A DNA stretch of 24,507 bases from UMGS172 sp045587185 (GCA_045587185.1 JAZNBS010000010.1:1-24507); one strand, 5' to 3'. Positions 15,415-23,111 are shown, numbered from the stretch's first letter. Program-made: numbers and translations. Notes: generated by a model not told the origin, from the sequence alone.

Positions 15415-15443
15415 ATTATACACTATCTTCTCTCAAATTGCAA
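15415..15443 (-). promoter_or_regulatory. Promoter of the Crp-ABC transporter operon
   Basis: Minus strand: TTGCAA (15443-15438), a 17-base spacer and perfect TATAAT (15420-15415). Confidence 0.78.
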
Positions 15444-15490
15444 GACCCGAAACGAAATTTTTGACAAATTTTTAACAATGTCGCAAACCG

Positions 15491-16177
15491 TTAATCTTCA
15501 AACCTCGCTCGCAGTTTTTCCAATGCCTTTTTCTCAATTCGGCTGACATAGGAACGGCTTATTTTAAGTTTTTTCGCCACCTCGCGTTGGGGTAGTTCAG
15601 CCCTGCCCTCAAGACCATACCTCATACGGATGATAGTCAATTCCCTTGGTGTCAAGGTGTCTTTCAGATATTCCTGTAACTTCTGCAATTTGAGTTTCAG
15701 GTCAAGGTCCTCAACAATATCGGAATTGTCGGTAATAACATCAATCAATGTCAGTGTATTACCGTCTTTGTCGGTGTCTATGGGGTCAGAAATGTAAACA
15801 TCCTGTGCCGTTTTCTTGGTGGCGCGAAAATACATCAGTATCTCGTTATCAATGCACCGTGCGGCATAGGTTGCAAGTCTTATGCCTTTATCAGGCTTAA
15901 AAGACGACACTGCTTTGATAAGTCCCACAGTGCCGATTGACACAAGGTCGTCCTGATCGGCGCCGTTTCCAAAATATTTTTTTGCAACGTGCGCCACAAG
16001 CCTCAAATTGTGCTCTATCAATTTCTTGCGCGCGGAGTCATCGCCATCTGCCATCTTCTGCAACAGTTCTGCCTCGGCCTTGCCTGATAATGCCTTTGGG
16101 AACGACCCTGGTAATGTTGCGTGCAGAAACAGAAACATTAAATTTGGGAATATGCTGCATAGCAGTGATAAAAACAT
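15491..16177 (-). CDS. sigK: RNA polymerase sporulation sigma factor, sigma-K type
   Basis: Directs late mother-cell transcription (coat and spore maturation) in endospore formers. 228 residues. A hydrophobic N-terminal stretch (about residues 1-22) matches the membrane-associated pro-sequence of sigma-K and is followed by FPKALSGKAEAELLQ. Region 2 reads HNLRLVAHVAKKYF, DLVSIGTVGLIKAVSSF, GIRLATYAARCIDNEILMYFRATKK. Region 4 ends with LPQREVAKKLKISRSYVSRIEKKALEKL, a helix-turn-helix. The gene is whole, so no skin-type insertion interrupts it. GAGGTGAG precedes the ATG. Sigma-E is the nearest alternative, but the pro-sequence and the YISDPIDTDKDGN segment favour K. Confidence 0.93.
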   Translation of the reverse strand: MFLSLLCSIFPNLMFLFLHATLPGSFPKALSGKAEAELLQKMADGDDSARKKLIEHNLRLVAHVAKKYFGNGADQDDLVSIGTVGLIKAVSSFKPDKGIRLATYAARCIDNEILMYFRATKKTAQDVYISDPIDTDKDGNTLTLIDVITDNSDIVEDLDLKLKLQKLQEYLKDTLTPRELTIIRMRYGLEGRAELPQREVAKKLKISRSYVSRIEKKALEKLRARFED

Positions 16178-16294
16178 AAACTCACCTCAGAATAATGATG
16201 GTTTATGTATATTCAATCCACTTTGTCCGTCTTGCAAGTCCCCAAAAAAGAAAATCGATTATTACAAAACTTGCTTTACTTTCTGCATTAGGTG

Positions 16295-16303
16295 TGCTAT
16301 ATT
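16295..16303 (+). promoter_or_regulatory. Extended -10 promoter of the TIR gene
   Basis: TGC-TATATT, an extended -10 element about 50 bases before the start codon. A TTTACT 18 bases upstream could be a weak -35. Confidence 0.45.
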
Positions 16304-16352
16304 AAGTATTGTAAATCAAGGCATTTGTTCGCAAAGAATAAGGAGTACAGCT

Positions 16353-17063
16353 ATGGGATATGTTTTTATAAGCTACAGTACACAGAATCTTTCCTGTGCC
16401 GACACCTTCCGTGAAACTTTCTAGGAAGAGGGTATTGATACATGGATGGCGCCCTATGACATACCTGCAGGTAGCAAGTATGCTCAGGTTATTAGTCGCG
16501 CTATAAAGGAATGCTCCTGCTTTTTACTGTTACTGACCAATGCTGCTCAAGAGTCCACATGGGTTGCAAAAGAGGTTGAACGTGCAATCAACTATCGCAA
16601 GGTTATTATCCCCGTTCAACTTGAGCCCATGACGCTTAATGACGAATTTGAATTCTATATAAGTACCGATCAACTAACTCGTATAAACCCCGAAGGCGGT
16701 AACGAGGAGGCTTTGGCACAGATAATCGCAAGTGTTGGTCTGTGTGTCGGTGGAATCGACATGCCGGAGCAAGAAGAAAACACTGATGACTCTGAAGTTG
16801 ATGACAACTCCATTAGTAATATTATCACCCTTAACGACGAAGACGGAAATGATATTCAATTTGAATTCCTAGACCTTATTGAATACAACGGGGCAGAATA
16901 TGTCGTACTCTATCCTGTAGATGATGATGGCGAGGTTGTCATTCTTAAGGTTGAATCTCTCAGTAACGATGAAGAAAGTTATGTCAGTGCCGAGGATGAT
17001 GCCGTGGAGGCGGTTTTTGAAATATTTAAGAAAAGAAATAAGGAACAATTTAATTTTACATAA
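16353..17063 (+). pseudogene. TIR-domain / DUF1292 fusion protein, interrupted by in-frame amber codon
   Basis: The ATG at 16353 has AAGGAG 8 bases upstream. Codon 24 is TAG (16422-16424), after which the same frame continues unbroken to TAA at 17063. Codons 1-130 give a TIR domain: VFISYST (strand A, before the stop), then EEGIDTWMAPYDIPAGSKYA (box 2/BB loop), ECSCFLLLLTNAAQESTWVAKEVERA with the candidate NADase Glu (codon 74), and RKVIIPVQLE. An acidic linker (about 131-153) leads to a DUF1292-like domain (ITLNDEDGN, IQFEFLDLIEYNGAEYVVLYPVDDDGEVVILKV, AVEAVFEIFKKR). TIR proteins act as NAD-cleaving enzymes or adaptors. The nonsense codon removes all but strand A unless it is read through. 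AGGAAGAGGG just after the stop lies 13 bases before an in-frame ATG at 16446, so re-initiation is possible. Confidence 0.85.
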
Positions 17064-17070
17064 CAAGTTA

Positions 17071-17104
17071 AAAACCACAGAGAACTTTTTCTCTGTGGTT
17101 TTTA
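17071..17104 (+). terminator. Terminator after the TIR gene
   Basis: Perfect 14-base stem AAAACCACAGAGAA with TTCTCTGTGGTTTT, 4-base loop, continuing into TT. It lies just after the TAA, which shows that the reading frame beyond the amber codon belongs to one transcription unit. Confidence 0.93.
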
Positions 17105-17171
17105 TCATTTGCGGTTTATGAGAATTTGCGGCTTCGGTAGTATAAGTCGGTTTTATGGCTTTTGGAGTTAA

Positions 17172-17690
17172 TTAAAATTCCATTCTGACAATGAGAGTAC
17201 CGCCTTTGGTATAGTACTCGGTGACAACCTTGTCAAGTTTGCTAAGCATTGTGTGTAAAACGTTAACCGAGGCTTCCATTGCGGAATTATCAGCCGTTTG
17301 AACACTCTGCTTTACAAGTGCGGTATCAACATCTACTGTGTAGGTATATTTGTAAACAAGGTTATTACCCTCTGCTACAATATCAAGATTCATTAACTGC
17401 TGCTTGCACATATCAACAAGTTGTTTGAAATCGTCCGATGCTTTGAGGTCTTTAACATACTCGGCAACCGACATATTAAGTTTGATGTTTGCATCCTGTG
17501 CGGCGCTGTTCAAAGCATCCATTGCGCTCTCAACCTTGCTTGAATCATAATTACCGTTAAGGAGATCGCTTACAATGCCTGAGGTAGAACTGACGACGTC
17601 CTTGAAATTCTCGTCTTTCTTACTGCCGCCGCAAGCGGTAATGACGGTCATCATAAGAACTGCCAATAAAAGTGCTAATAATTTTTTCAT
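17172..17690 (-). CDS. Small lipoprotein (possibly DUF4854-like)
   Basis: 172 residues with a type II signal peptide and lipobox ITAC (Cys20), so anchored outside the membrane. The mature part is mostly helical, with a late GNNLVYKYTYTVDVD strand and a C-terminal EYYTKGGTLIVRMEF, which resemble clostridial DUF4854-type lipoproteins; that assignment is weak. GAGAGGG 6 bases before the ATG supports the start. The promoter at 17856-17885 implies a leader of about 160 bases. Function unknown. Confidence 0.82.
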   Translation of the reverse strand: MKKLLALLLAVLMMTVITACGGSKKDENFKDVVSSTSGIVSDLLNGNYDSSKVESAMDALNSAAQDANIKLNMSVAEYVKDLKASDDFKQLVDMCKQQLMNLDIVAEGNNLVYKYTYTVDVDTALVKQSVQTADNSAMEASVNVLHTMLSKLDKVVTEYYTKGGTLIVRMEF

Positions 17691-17855
17691 AATAAACCCT
17701 CTCTTTCAATAAAATTTTAATACTTTAAAATTAAAATGTCACGTGATTTTAAGCCGTTTGGCTCAAACACTCCTCTTGTAATTTGTTGCTTTTTCTAACA
17801 ATTTTGGCTATAACTTACCCCTTTAAAAATAAAATTCAATTCTAACCCTATAAGA

Positions 17856-17885
17856 ATTATAACATATTTAGCGCCAAGTCGTCAA
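17856..17885 (-). promoter_or_regulatory. Promoter of the small lipoprotein gene
   Basis: Minus strand TTGACG (17885-17880), an 18-base spacer and TATAAT (17861-17856). It lies in the 319-base gap 17691-18009, which otherwise holds an A/T-rich leader and the hairpin at 17931-17967. Confidence 0.65.
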
Positions 17886-17930
17886 GGGGGGAATGTTGAT
17901 ACGGTGTCAAACTTTTATGGCAAAACGAAT

Positions 17931-17967
17931 TTGCCCCGAACTGTGCGGTCTGCACAATCCGAGGCAA
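17931..17967 (-). terminator. Stem-loop downstream of the fused ABC transporter gene
   Basis: Read on the minus strand, a 16-pair stem with three G-U pairs and a 5-base loop, followed by ATTCGTTTT. On the plus strand the same pairs become A-C mismatches, so the structure belongs to the minus-strand RNA. Probably the terminator of the transporter gene ending at 18010. A smaller hairpin ACTTTGC/GCAAAGT overlaps the region just after the stop codon. Confidence 0.55.
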
Positions 17968-18009
17968 TTTTGTTGCGTTCATTTTAGAAATACTTTGCAG
18001 AGCAAAGTG

Positions 18010-21000
18010 TTATTCGGTTCTGAGTGCCACAACGGGGTCTTTTTTGGCGGCAACACGCGACGGGATAAGACCCGCAATCAACGTCAGCGCCATACTGATG
18101 CAAACCAGTATAACCGCGCCAACCAACGGCAACTTTGACAGACCGCCAATATCCGTGAATGATTTAATAATAATGCTTATGGGGATGTTGAGCAGAACCG
18201 TGACTATTATACCCAACATACCCGAAACAAATCCCACAATCAGAGTTTCGGCATTGAACACACGGGAAACATCCTTTTTGGATGCGCCAATCGAACGCAA
18301 AATGCCGATTTCTTTGGTGCGTTCAAGCACCGAGATATAGGTGATAATTCCAATCATAATAGATGAAACAACCAATGAAATCGAAACAAATGCAATCAGC
18401 ACATACGAAACGATATCGATAATAGAACTTACCGACGACATCATCAAAGCAACATAGTCGGTATAGGTTATCTGCTCATCCTCGGCCTTGCCTTGGTTGT
18501 ATTTCTCAATAACTTGGGCAATTTTGTCCTTGTTCTGGAAGGTCGAAGCATAAATGTTGACGCTTGACGGGTCGTTCTTGTCTGAAAATCCCATCTTTTT
18601 AAGATTTTCCTTTAGTGAGGTGTTGGAATATCTTAACTCGACCGTCAGGTCATAAAGGTCGGAAAGTCGGGTCTCATCGGCAGTGGCAATCATCGCGTCC
18701 AAAGCACCCGACATCTGTTCGGGAGTCATTGCGGCCAACTGTTGACCCGCAGCGGCGGCATACTGCTGTTTGACCGTTGCAGTAACGATGTTTTTGATGA
18801 GTTCATAAAGTTGTTCGTCCGACATTGAAATTAACATTTCTCGGACGCTTTCCTCACTCATCTCGGTCGACTGACTTTGGGTGTAAATACTGATAAGCAA
18901 CGTTTCCTGTGACGCACGGTCGGGATACTTTACAAGTTCGTCGTTGACCAACTTGTGCAATGTTGCTTTGTCGGGCGTCACGGAAATGTGTGAATAAACC
19001 TCAACCTTTTTCGCGGTGTCAAGTGTTGCAACCCACACTTTAAAATCCTCGGCTTTAAGGGTGTCGGTCTCGGGTGATACGGTCATAAAAGGCAGACCTG
19101 TGAGGACATCGGTGTTGGGGTGTGATTGCTGATACTTTATTATCTCAGACTCGGCAATTTTTTGCAGATACCAGTCGGTCAACTCTGAGGTGTAGGCCAC
19201 GGCAGTGTTCTGCAAAGCGGTAGAAACGGCTTCCTCTCTGGGTCGGATGATGCCGACAACCTCAAGTTCGTCGGCCGAAGCCAACAGAAGTTTCATATAG
19301 GCCTCGTCCTTACTCATGTCCACCCATCGGTCAAGTTGACCGTCCCCGTCGGTGTCAATACCCTTGAACTTGTCAGTGGGAAGAACAAGTTTGTACTTCA
19401 TACCAATCAGGTCTTCATAATTCCAGTTTGTTGTTATCTCAATGTTTTCCTCGGTCTTGTTGCCCGACATAATTTGGCGGAACAGTTCGCCGAGTTCCTT
19501 TCGGTCAAGCAAACCCAAAGAATAAAGCAACGATTCCTGAATTTCATTATGCTCGTTAACCACCATAACCACCTGATTTTTGTTGGTGGGCCAATGCATC
19601 GTCTTGTTGTCAATCAACTCATACTGCTCATAAATAAGGTCGTTTATGGCCTGACCGTCGGGGCCTTTTATCATTTCGCTGAATACCTTGATGGGCGATG
19701 AAGACGACAGCATAGAAAACATACCGCCCATACCCGTATCCTGTCCCTGACCTGCAATGTCGGTGAACAACGCCTCATAGTCATTGGCGGCCAATACCCC
19801 GTTCGAGGTGTCGCTGACGTAAACATTGAGGTTGGTCGCATAGGAGTACTGAATGGCACTGGTGTACTGCGGCAGGTCGCTTTTGCCACTGTCTATCCAC
19901 GCTTTGAAAGATTTAAGGTCGTTTTGCTTGGATTCCGAGTTGAACATTGCGTTCATCATATCATACATATCTGTGTTGGCGTAGACCTTGTCTTTTTCAC
20001 GGTTTCCACGGTCAATTTTGTTCTCGGCAATCGACTGAAACAATGCCGACATATCCATCTCCTCGGCATTGATGGTAATGGGGTAGGACGAAAGGGTATC
20101 CTCCTGTACCTTGTCGATATATGCCTTGAACCCTGTTGAAAGCGAAAGAATCAACGCGATGCCTATAATACCTATACTACCTGCAAACGAGGTCATAAAG
20201 GTACGGCCTTTCTTAGTCATCAGGTTGTTAAGGCTTAAAGAAAGCGCCGTAAAAAATGACATCGAAGTGCCTTTTTCTTTCTGCGTTTTGTGTTTTTTGG
20301 CTTTATCGGGATTCTTATTTAAGTCTAAAGGCTTTTCTGCAACCGATTCCCCCGTAGAATCGTAGGGATTGGTGTCCCCTATAACCTTGCCGTCAAGCAG
20401 ACGCACAATTCGGGTCGAATATTGCTCGGCCAATTCAGGGTTGTGGGTAACCATAATGACAAGTCGGTCATTGGCGACCTCTTTCAAAAGGTCCATAATC
20501 TGTACCGAGGTTTCTGAATCCAAAGCGCCTGTCGGCTCATCCGCAAGCAGAATTTCGGGGTCATTGATGAGGGCGCGCGCAATGGCAACACGTTGCATCT
20601 GACCGCCCGACATCTGATTGGGCCTTTTGTTTATCTGATCACCAAGGCCCACCTTTTCCAGCGCCGAAATTGCCCTTTTTCGGCGCTCTGCCTTGGAAAC
20701 ACCCGAAAGCGTCAGTGCCAACTCGACATTGGCAAGCACCGTCTGATGCGGGATGAGATTATAGGTCTGAAAAACAAATCCGATAGAATGGTTTCGGTAA
20801 GAATCCCAATCACGGTCGTTATACTCCTTGGTTGAGCGCCCGTCGATAATAAGGTCACCGTCGGTATAGCGGTCAAGTCCGCCGATAATGTTCAGCAAAG
20901 TGGTTTTACCGCAACCAGATTGACCCAGAACCGAAACAAATTCATTGCGGCGGAATTCAATGTCAACCCCTCTCAAAGCCTTGACCGATTCACTGTCACC

Positions 21001-21039
21001 AACGTCATAATACTTTGTGATATTTTTAAGTTTCAGCAT
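18010..21039 (-). CDS. Fused ABC transporter ATPase/FtsX-type permease with large extracytoplasmic domain
   Basis: 1009 residues joining a MacB/LolD-class ATPase to an FtsX-type permease. ATPase: Walker A GQSGCGKT (39-46), Q-loop FVFQTYN, signature MSGGQ (143-147), Walker B ILLADEP (163-169), switch His199. A charged linker (about 230-258) leads to membrane segment 1 (about 281-304). Residues about 305-865 form a large extracytoplasmic domain containing an EF-hand/dockerin-like acidic loop (Asp562, 564, 566, 570, 574). Membrane segments 2-4 (about 870-900, 932-960, 972-995) contain the FtsX signature (TKEIGILRSIGASKKDV). Such mechanotransmission-type systems extrude peptides or drugs or regulate envelope enzymes. 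The start is supported by GAAAGG. No two-component genes are adjacent. Substrate unknown. Confidence 0.92.
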   Translation of the reverse strand: MLKLKNITKYYDVGDSESVKALRGVDIEFRRNEFVSVLGQSGCGKTTLLNIIGGLDRYTDGDLIIDGRSTKEYNDRDWDSYRNHSIGFVFQTYNLIPHQTVLANVELALTLSGVSKAERRKRAISALEKVGLGDQINKRPNQMSGGQMQRVAIARALINDPEILLADEPTGALDSETSVQIMDLLKEVANDRLVIMVTHNPELAEQYSTRIVRLLDGKVIGDTNPYDSTGESVAEKPLDLNKNPDKAKKHKTQKEKGTSMSFFTALSLSLNNLMTKKGRTFMTSFAGSIGIIGIALILSLSTGFKAYIDKVQEDTLSSYPITINAEEMDMSALFQSIAENKIDRGNREKDKVYANTDMYDMMNAMFNSESKQNDLKSFKAWIDSGKSDLPQYTSAIQYSYATNLNVYVSDTSNGVLAANDYEALFTDIAGQGQDTGMGGMFSMLSSSSPIKVFSEMIKGPDGQAINDLIYEQYELIDNKTMHWPTNKNQVVMVVNEHNEIQESLLYSLGLLDRKELGELFRQIMSGNKTEENIEITTNWNYEDLIGMKYKLVLPTDKFKGIDTDGDGQLDRWVDMSKDEAYMKLLLASADELEVVGIIRPREEAVSTALQNTAVAYTSELTDWYLQKIAESEIIKYQQSHPNTDVLTGLPFMTVSPETDTLKAEDFKVWVATLDTAKKVEVYSHISVTPDKATLHKLVNDELVKYPDRASQETLLISIYTQSQSTEMSEESVREMLISMSDEQLYELIKNIVTATVKQQYAAAAGQQLAAMTPEQMSGALDAMIATADETRLSDLYDLTVELRYSNTSLKENLKKMGFSDKNDPSSVNIYASTFQNKDKIAQVIEKYNQGKAEDEQITYTDYVALMMSSVSSIIDIVSYVLIAFVSISLVVSSIMIGIITYISVLERTKEIGILRSIGASKKDVSRVFNAETLIVGFVSGMLGIIVTVLLNIPISIIIKSFTDIGGLSKLPLVGAVILVCISMALTLIAGLIPSRVAAKKDPVVALRTE

Positions 21040-21090
21040 TGTATTTTACCTTTCTGTAAAATTTAGGAATTTTTATTCAGTTTGTTATCA

Positions 21091-21118
21091 TAACACAAAT
21101 ATGTTAACTATGTGTTAA
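21091..21118. promoter_or_regulatory. Operator-like repeats upstream of the fused ABC transporter
   Basis: TAACACA-N13-TGTGTTA (21091-21097 and 21111-21117), with a central GTTAAC and TGTTAA direct repeats 11 bases apart (21102 and 21113). The cluster overlaps the predicted -10 and start region. One-turn spacing fits an OmpR-type or dimeric regulator. Confidence 0.5.
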
Positions 21119-21145
21119 TTTAGTGATATTTTTATAAATTGTCAA
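21117..21145 (-). promoter_or_regulatory. Promoter of the fused ABC transporter gene
   Basis: Minus strand: consensus TTGACA (21145-21140), a 17-base spacer and TAAATT (21122-21117). Confidence 0.6.
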
Positions 21146-21149
21146 AACT

Positions 21150-22391
21150 CTACCATGATATCATAAATCCAAAAGCGCCGTTCACACCGCCATAAGAGTA
21201 GGTGCGCAGTGCTTGTTTGACTTCAAGTTCGGCATTTGCGGCCGAGATGCAACGCTCAATTCTGAAAAATTTGGCCGCATCCTGCTCTCCGAAAACAAAT
21301 CCGAGTGAGGGGTCAACTGCAAACTCCACCGACCTGCGCCCACTTCTCACGGCATCGCAAAGCATACTGACAACGGTCGCCTCAATCTCGTCTTTTGAGG
21401 CGATATACAATGAATTCACAATGTGAAAATTTTGGCTTGTCTCATTACATTTGGGCAAAAACAGATTAAACCGCCCTTTTGAGATTTCATTCTCAGACAT
21501 TTTTGAAAAATGAGGATTAACAGTCCGCACAGTTTTCATATATTGGTCGGTCACGTTAAAAAAGAAGTGATAGACGCTGTTGTCACCGTCATCAGCGGTC
21601 AGGTCAACGTTGTACCAACTTCCGTTTATCTTAACGGTATTCCACATATGCGCCTCTTTTGTCACACCCGTAACAAGTGAGCAATCGATACCTACTGCAT
21701 ACATCAAAACCTGCATTGCGCGGGAGTAACCCTCGCACACGGCTTTACCTTGGTTAAAAGCGCCCACAATGTTCCACGCGTAAAATTTTTCATCGGGATT
21801 GGACAACGCTTTTTTGTCATACTTAATCTTTTCGCACAACCAATCGTGCGCCATAAGTTCGCGCTCATATTCAGAATGGTGGCTTTTCACCGATTCAAGA
21901 AATCTCCCAATTTCGGACTTTAACAGTTTCTCTTGAGTTTTGCGTTCGGATTTTGTGTAACGCCAGTCAGACTCAGTTTTTGCAAACATCAACTCACATT
22001 TTTTGCCGCTTGTCCTTAAACTGTACTCCGACGGTATCCAGAAATATTCGGGTCGGTCGTTTCTCAGGGCGTAATAAGCCAGTTCAACATCGCGCTTAGA
22101 GCAATCACCGAACGAAATGAAACCTGTAGTCATTAAATATGCGGCATTGTCCATGGCTATGTAAATACTTTTCTGTGTGTCATCAAGACAGAGATAATTT
22201 GAGCGCTCAAATTTGCCCACAACATTAAATGTGGTATGTTGCGGATAAATGTCAAATTGACTTTTAGAGTCAGCCTCGGTAAAGGCAGTGCCGTTACTGC
22301 CCGAAGTTGCGTCATCCAAAGACAGTCCACAACCCGACACAAGCAGTAAAATCAATAGGCACAAGGATAATATCCTTTTCAAATTTAACAT
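21150..22391 (-). CDS. Transglutaminase-like lipoprotein
   Basis: 413 residues from the ATG at 22391. A lipoprotein signal with lipobox VSGC (Cys21) places it outside the membrane. A transglutaminase-like (cysteine peptidase fold) core carries the triad: Cys219 in GKAVCEGYSRA, His248 in EAHMWN, Asp263 in WYNVDLT. About 160 residues N-terminal to it, including ELAYYALRNDRPEYFWI, and about 150 C-terminal residues are unassigned. Three starts are possible: TTG 22415, ATG 22391, and TTG 22382 with a well-spaced GAAAGG. The start lies at the stop of the preceding minus-strand gene, so the two are coupled. It ends in TAG, the only intact gene in the window that I read as doing so. Envelope protein processing or cross-linking is inferred. 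Confidence 0.88.
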   Translation of the reverse strand: MLNLKRILSLCLLILLLVSGCGLSLDDATSGSNGTAFTEADSKSQFDIYPQHTTFNVVGKFERSNYLCLDDTQKSIYIAMDNAAYLMTTGFISFGDCSKRDVELAYYALRNDRPEYFWIPSEYSLRTSGKKCELMFAKTESDWRYTKSERKTQEKLLKSEIGRFLESVKSHHSEYERELMAHDWLCEKIKYDKKALSNPDEKFYAWNIVGAFNQGKAVCEGYSRAMQVLMYAVGIDCSLVTGVTKEAHMWNTVKINGSWYNVDLTADDGDNSVYHFFFNVTDQYMKTVRTVNPHFSKMSENEISKGRFNLFLPKCNETSQNFHIVNSLYIASKDEIEATVVSMLCDAVRSGRRSVEFAVDPSLGFVFGEQDAAKFFRIERCISAANAELEVKQALRTYSYGGVNGAFGFMISW

Positions 22392-22395
22392 CCTT

Positions 22396-23019
22396 TCAAG
22401 GAGATATTTTTTCAAAAAAATCGGGGTATGAGAGATTATTGAGGGTGCTGTTGGCTAGTAACCTAAATCCGTCGACCCTGTTTTTTGTGAGCATTTTTTC
22501 TCCCAACTGTTTGCAAGCCAAAGAAAAGTTTTCAGCCGTCAGAATGGATGTGACCTGTCCACCCGTGAGCAAAACGTCACCCATACCGCTTTCATTATAC
22601 ACCAAACCGCCGTATATGTCAGTAATTTTTGCGAATATTTCGCCGTCGAAAACGATATATTTTTGCCGTCCCTCAAAGAATTCTGCGAAACACTCCTCCA
22701 AAAACGGTAAAACACCGTTGGTCTCAAGCGTTTCGGTGAGTTGTGGGGATATTTTAAGCGTTTCGGCCGTAACCGTACCGTTGTTTAAATATGCCGTCAG
22801 TTTTGAGGCCAACACAGTATCGCCGTCCCAAAAGACCGCAAGCAAAACGGTGTTTTGGGACGCGTCCTCGGTTGGCAGTCCAATATCGGATGGGTTTTTG
22901 GTGTCATTTCCAAGAGATTCCTTAGGCAGAAACGTCACACCCACAACAATGGCCGCAACAAGTAGGAATATCACCGCCGCCGAACCGACACTTAGAGCAA
23001 AATAAACAAATCTTTTCAA
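22396..23019 (-). CDS. Membrane-anchored protein with LCP-like features
   Basis: 207 residues. One N-terminal membrane segment (about residues 5-30) and an extracytoplasmic domain whose order of motifs resembles LytR-CpsA-Psr proteins: a VLLAVFWDGDTVLASKLTAYL strand-helix, IVFDGEIFAKITDIYGGLVYN, and LLTGGQVTSIL. The arginines and SIPRD-type motif used by LCP glycopolymer ligases are not visible, so it may be a degenerate or non-catalytic relative; the call is tentative. The start is taken as the TTG at 23019 because GGGGTGA lies just upstream; the GTG at 23028 would be almost at the transcription start. It is coupled to the transglutaminase-like gene downstream. Confidence 0.6.
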   Translation of the reverse strand: MKRFVYFALSVGSAAVIFLLVAAIVVGVTFLPKESLGNDTKNPSDIGLPTEDASQNTVLLAVFWDGDTVLASKLTAYLNNGTVTAETLKISPQLTETLETNGVLPFLEECFAEFFEGRQKYIVFDGEIFAKITDIYGGLVYNESGMGDVLLTGGQVTSILTAENFSLACKQLGEKMLTKNRVDGFRLLANSTLNNLSYPDFFEKISP

Positions 23020-23036
23020 AAAAATCACCCCGCGAA

Positions 23037-23064
23037 ATTATAATGGTTATTATTGGGTGACCAA
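23037..23064 (-). promoter_or_regulatory. Promoter of the LCP-like/transglutaminase pair
   Basis: Minus strand: TTGGTC (23064-23059), a 16-base spacer and TATAAT (23042-23037). Diverges from the VanZ promoter. Confidence 0.55.
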
Positions 23065-23082
23065 CTCAGAAATATTCAGCAG

Positions 23083-23111
23083 TTGTAATTGTAGCGGTGT
23101 TGTGTTAAAAT
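23083..23111 (+). promoter_or_regulatory. Promoter of the VanZ-GNAT pair
   Basis: TTGTAA (23083-23088), a 17-base spacer and TAAAAT (23106-23111). Confidence 0.6.

Noticed and set aside
16422..16424. Amber codon as a genome-wide recoded sense codon
   Set aside because: The transglutaminase-like gene ends in TAG at its natural C-terminus, and no other gene in the window has an internal TAG, so general recoding is unlikely. Site-specific read-through stays possible.
17893..18138. Plus-strand open frame in the gap after the fused ABC gene
   Set aside because: Overlaps the ABC transporter end in antisense, and Arg/Gln/Asn-rich composition suggests non-coding.
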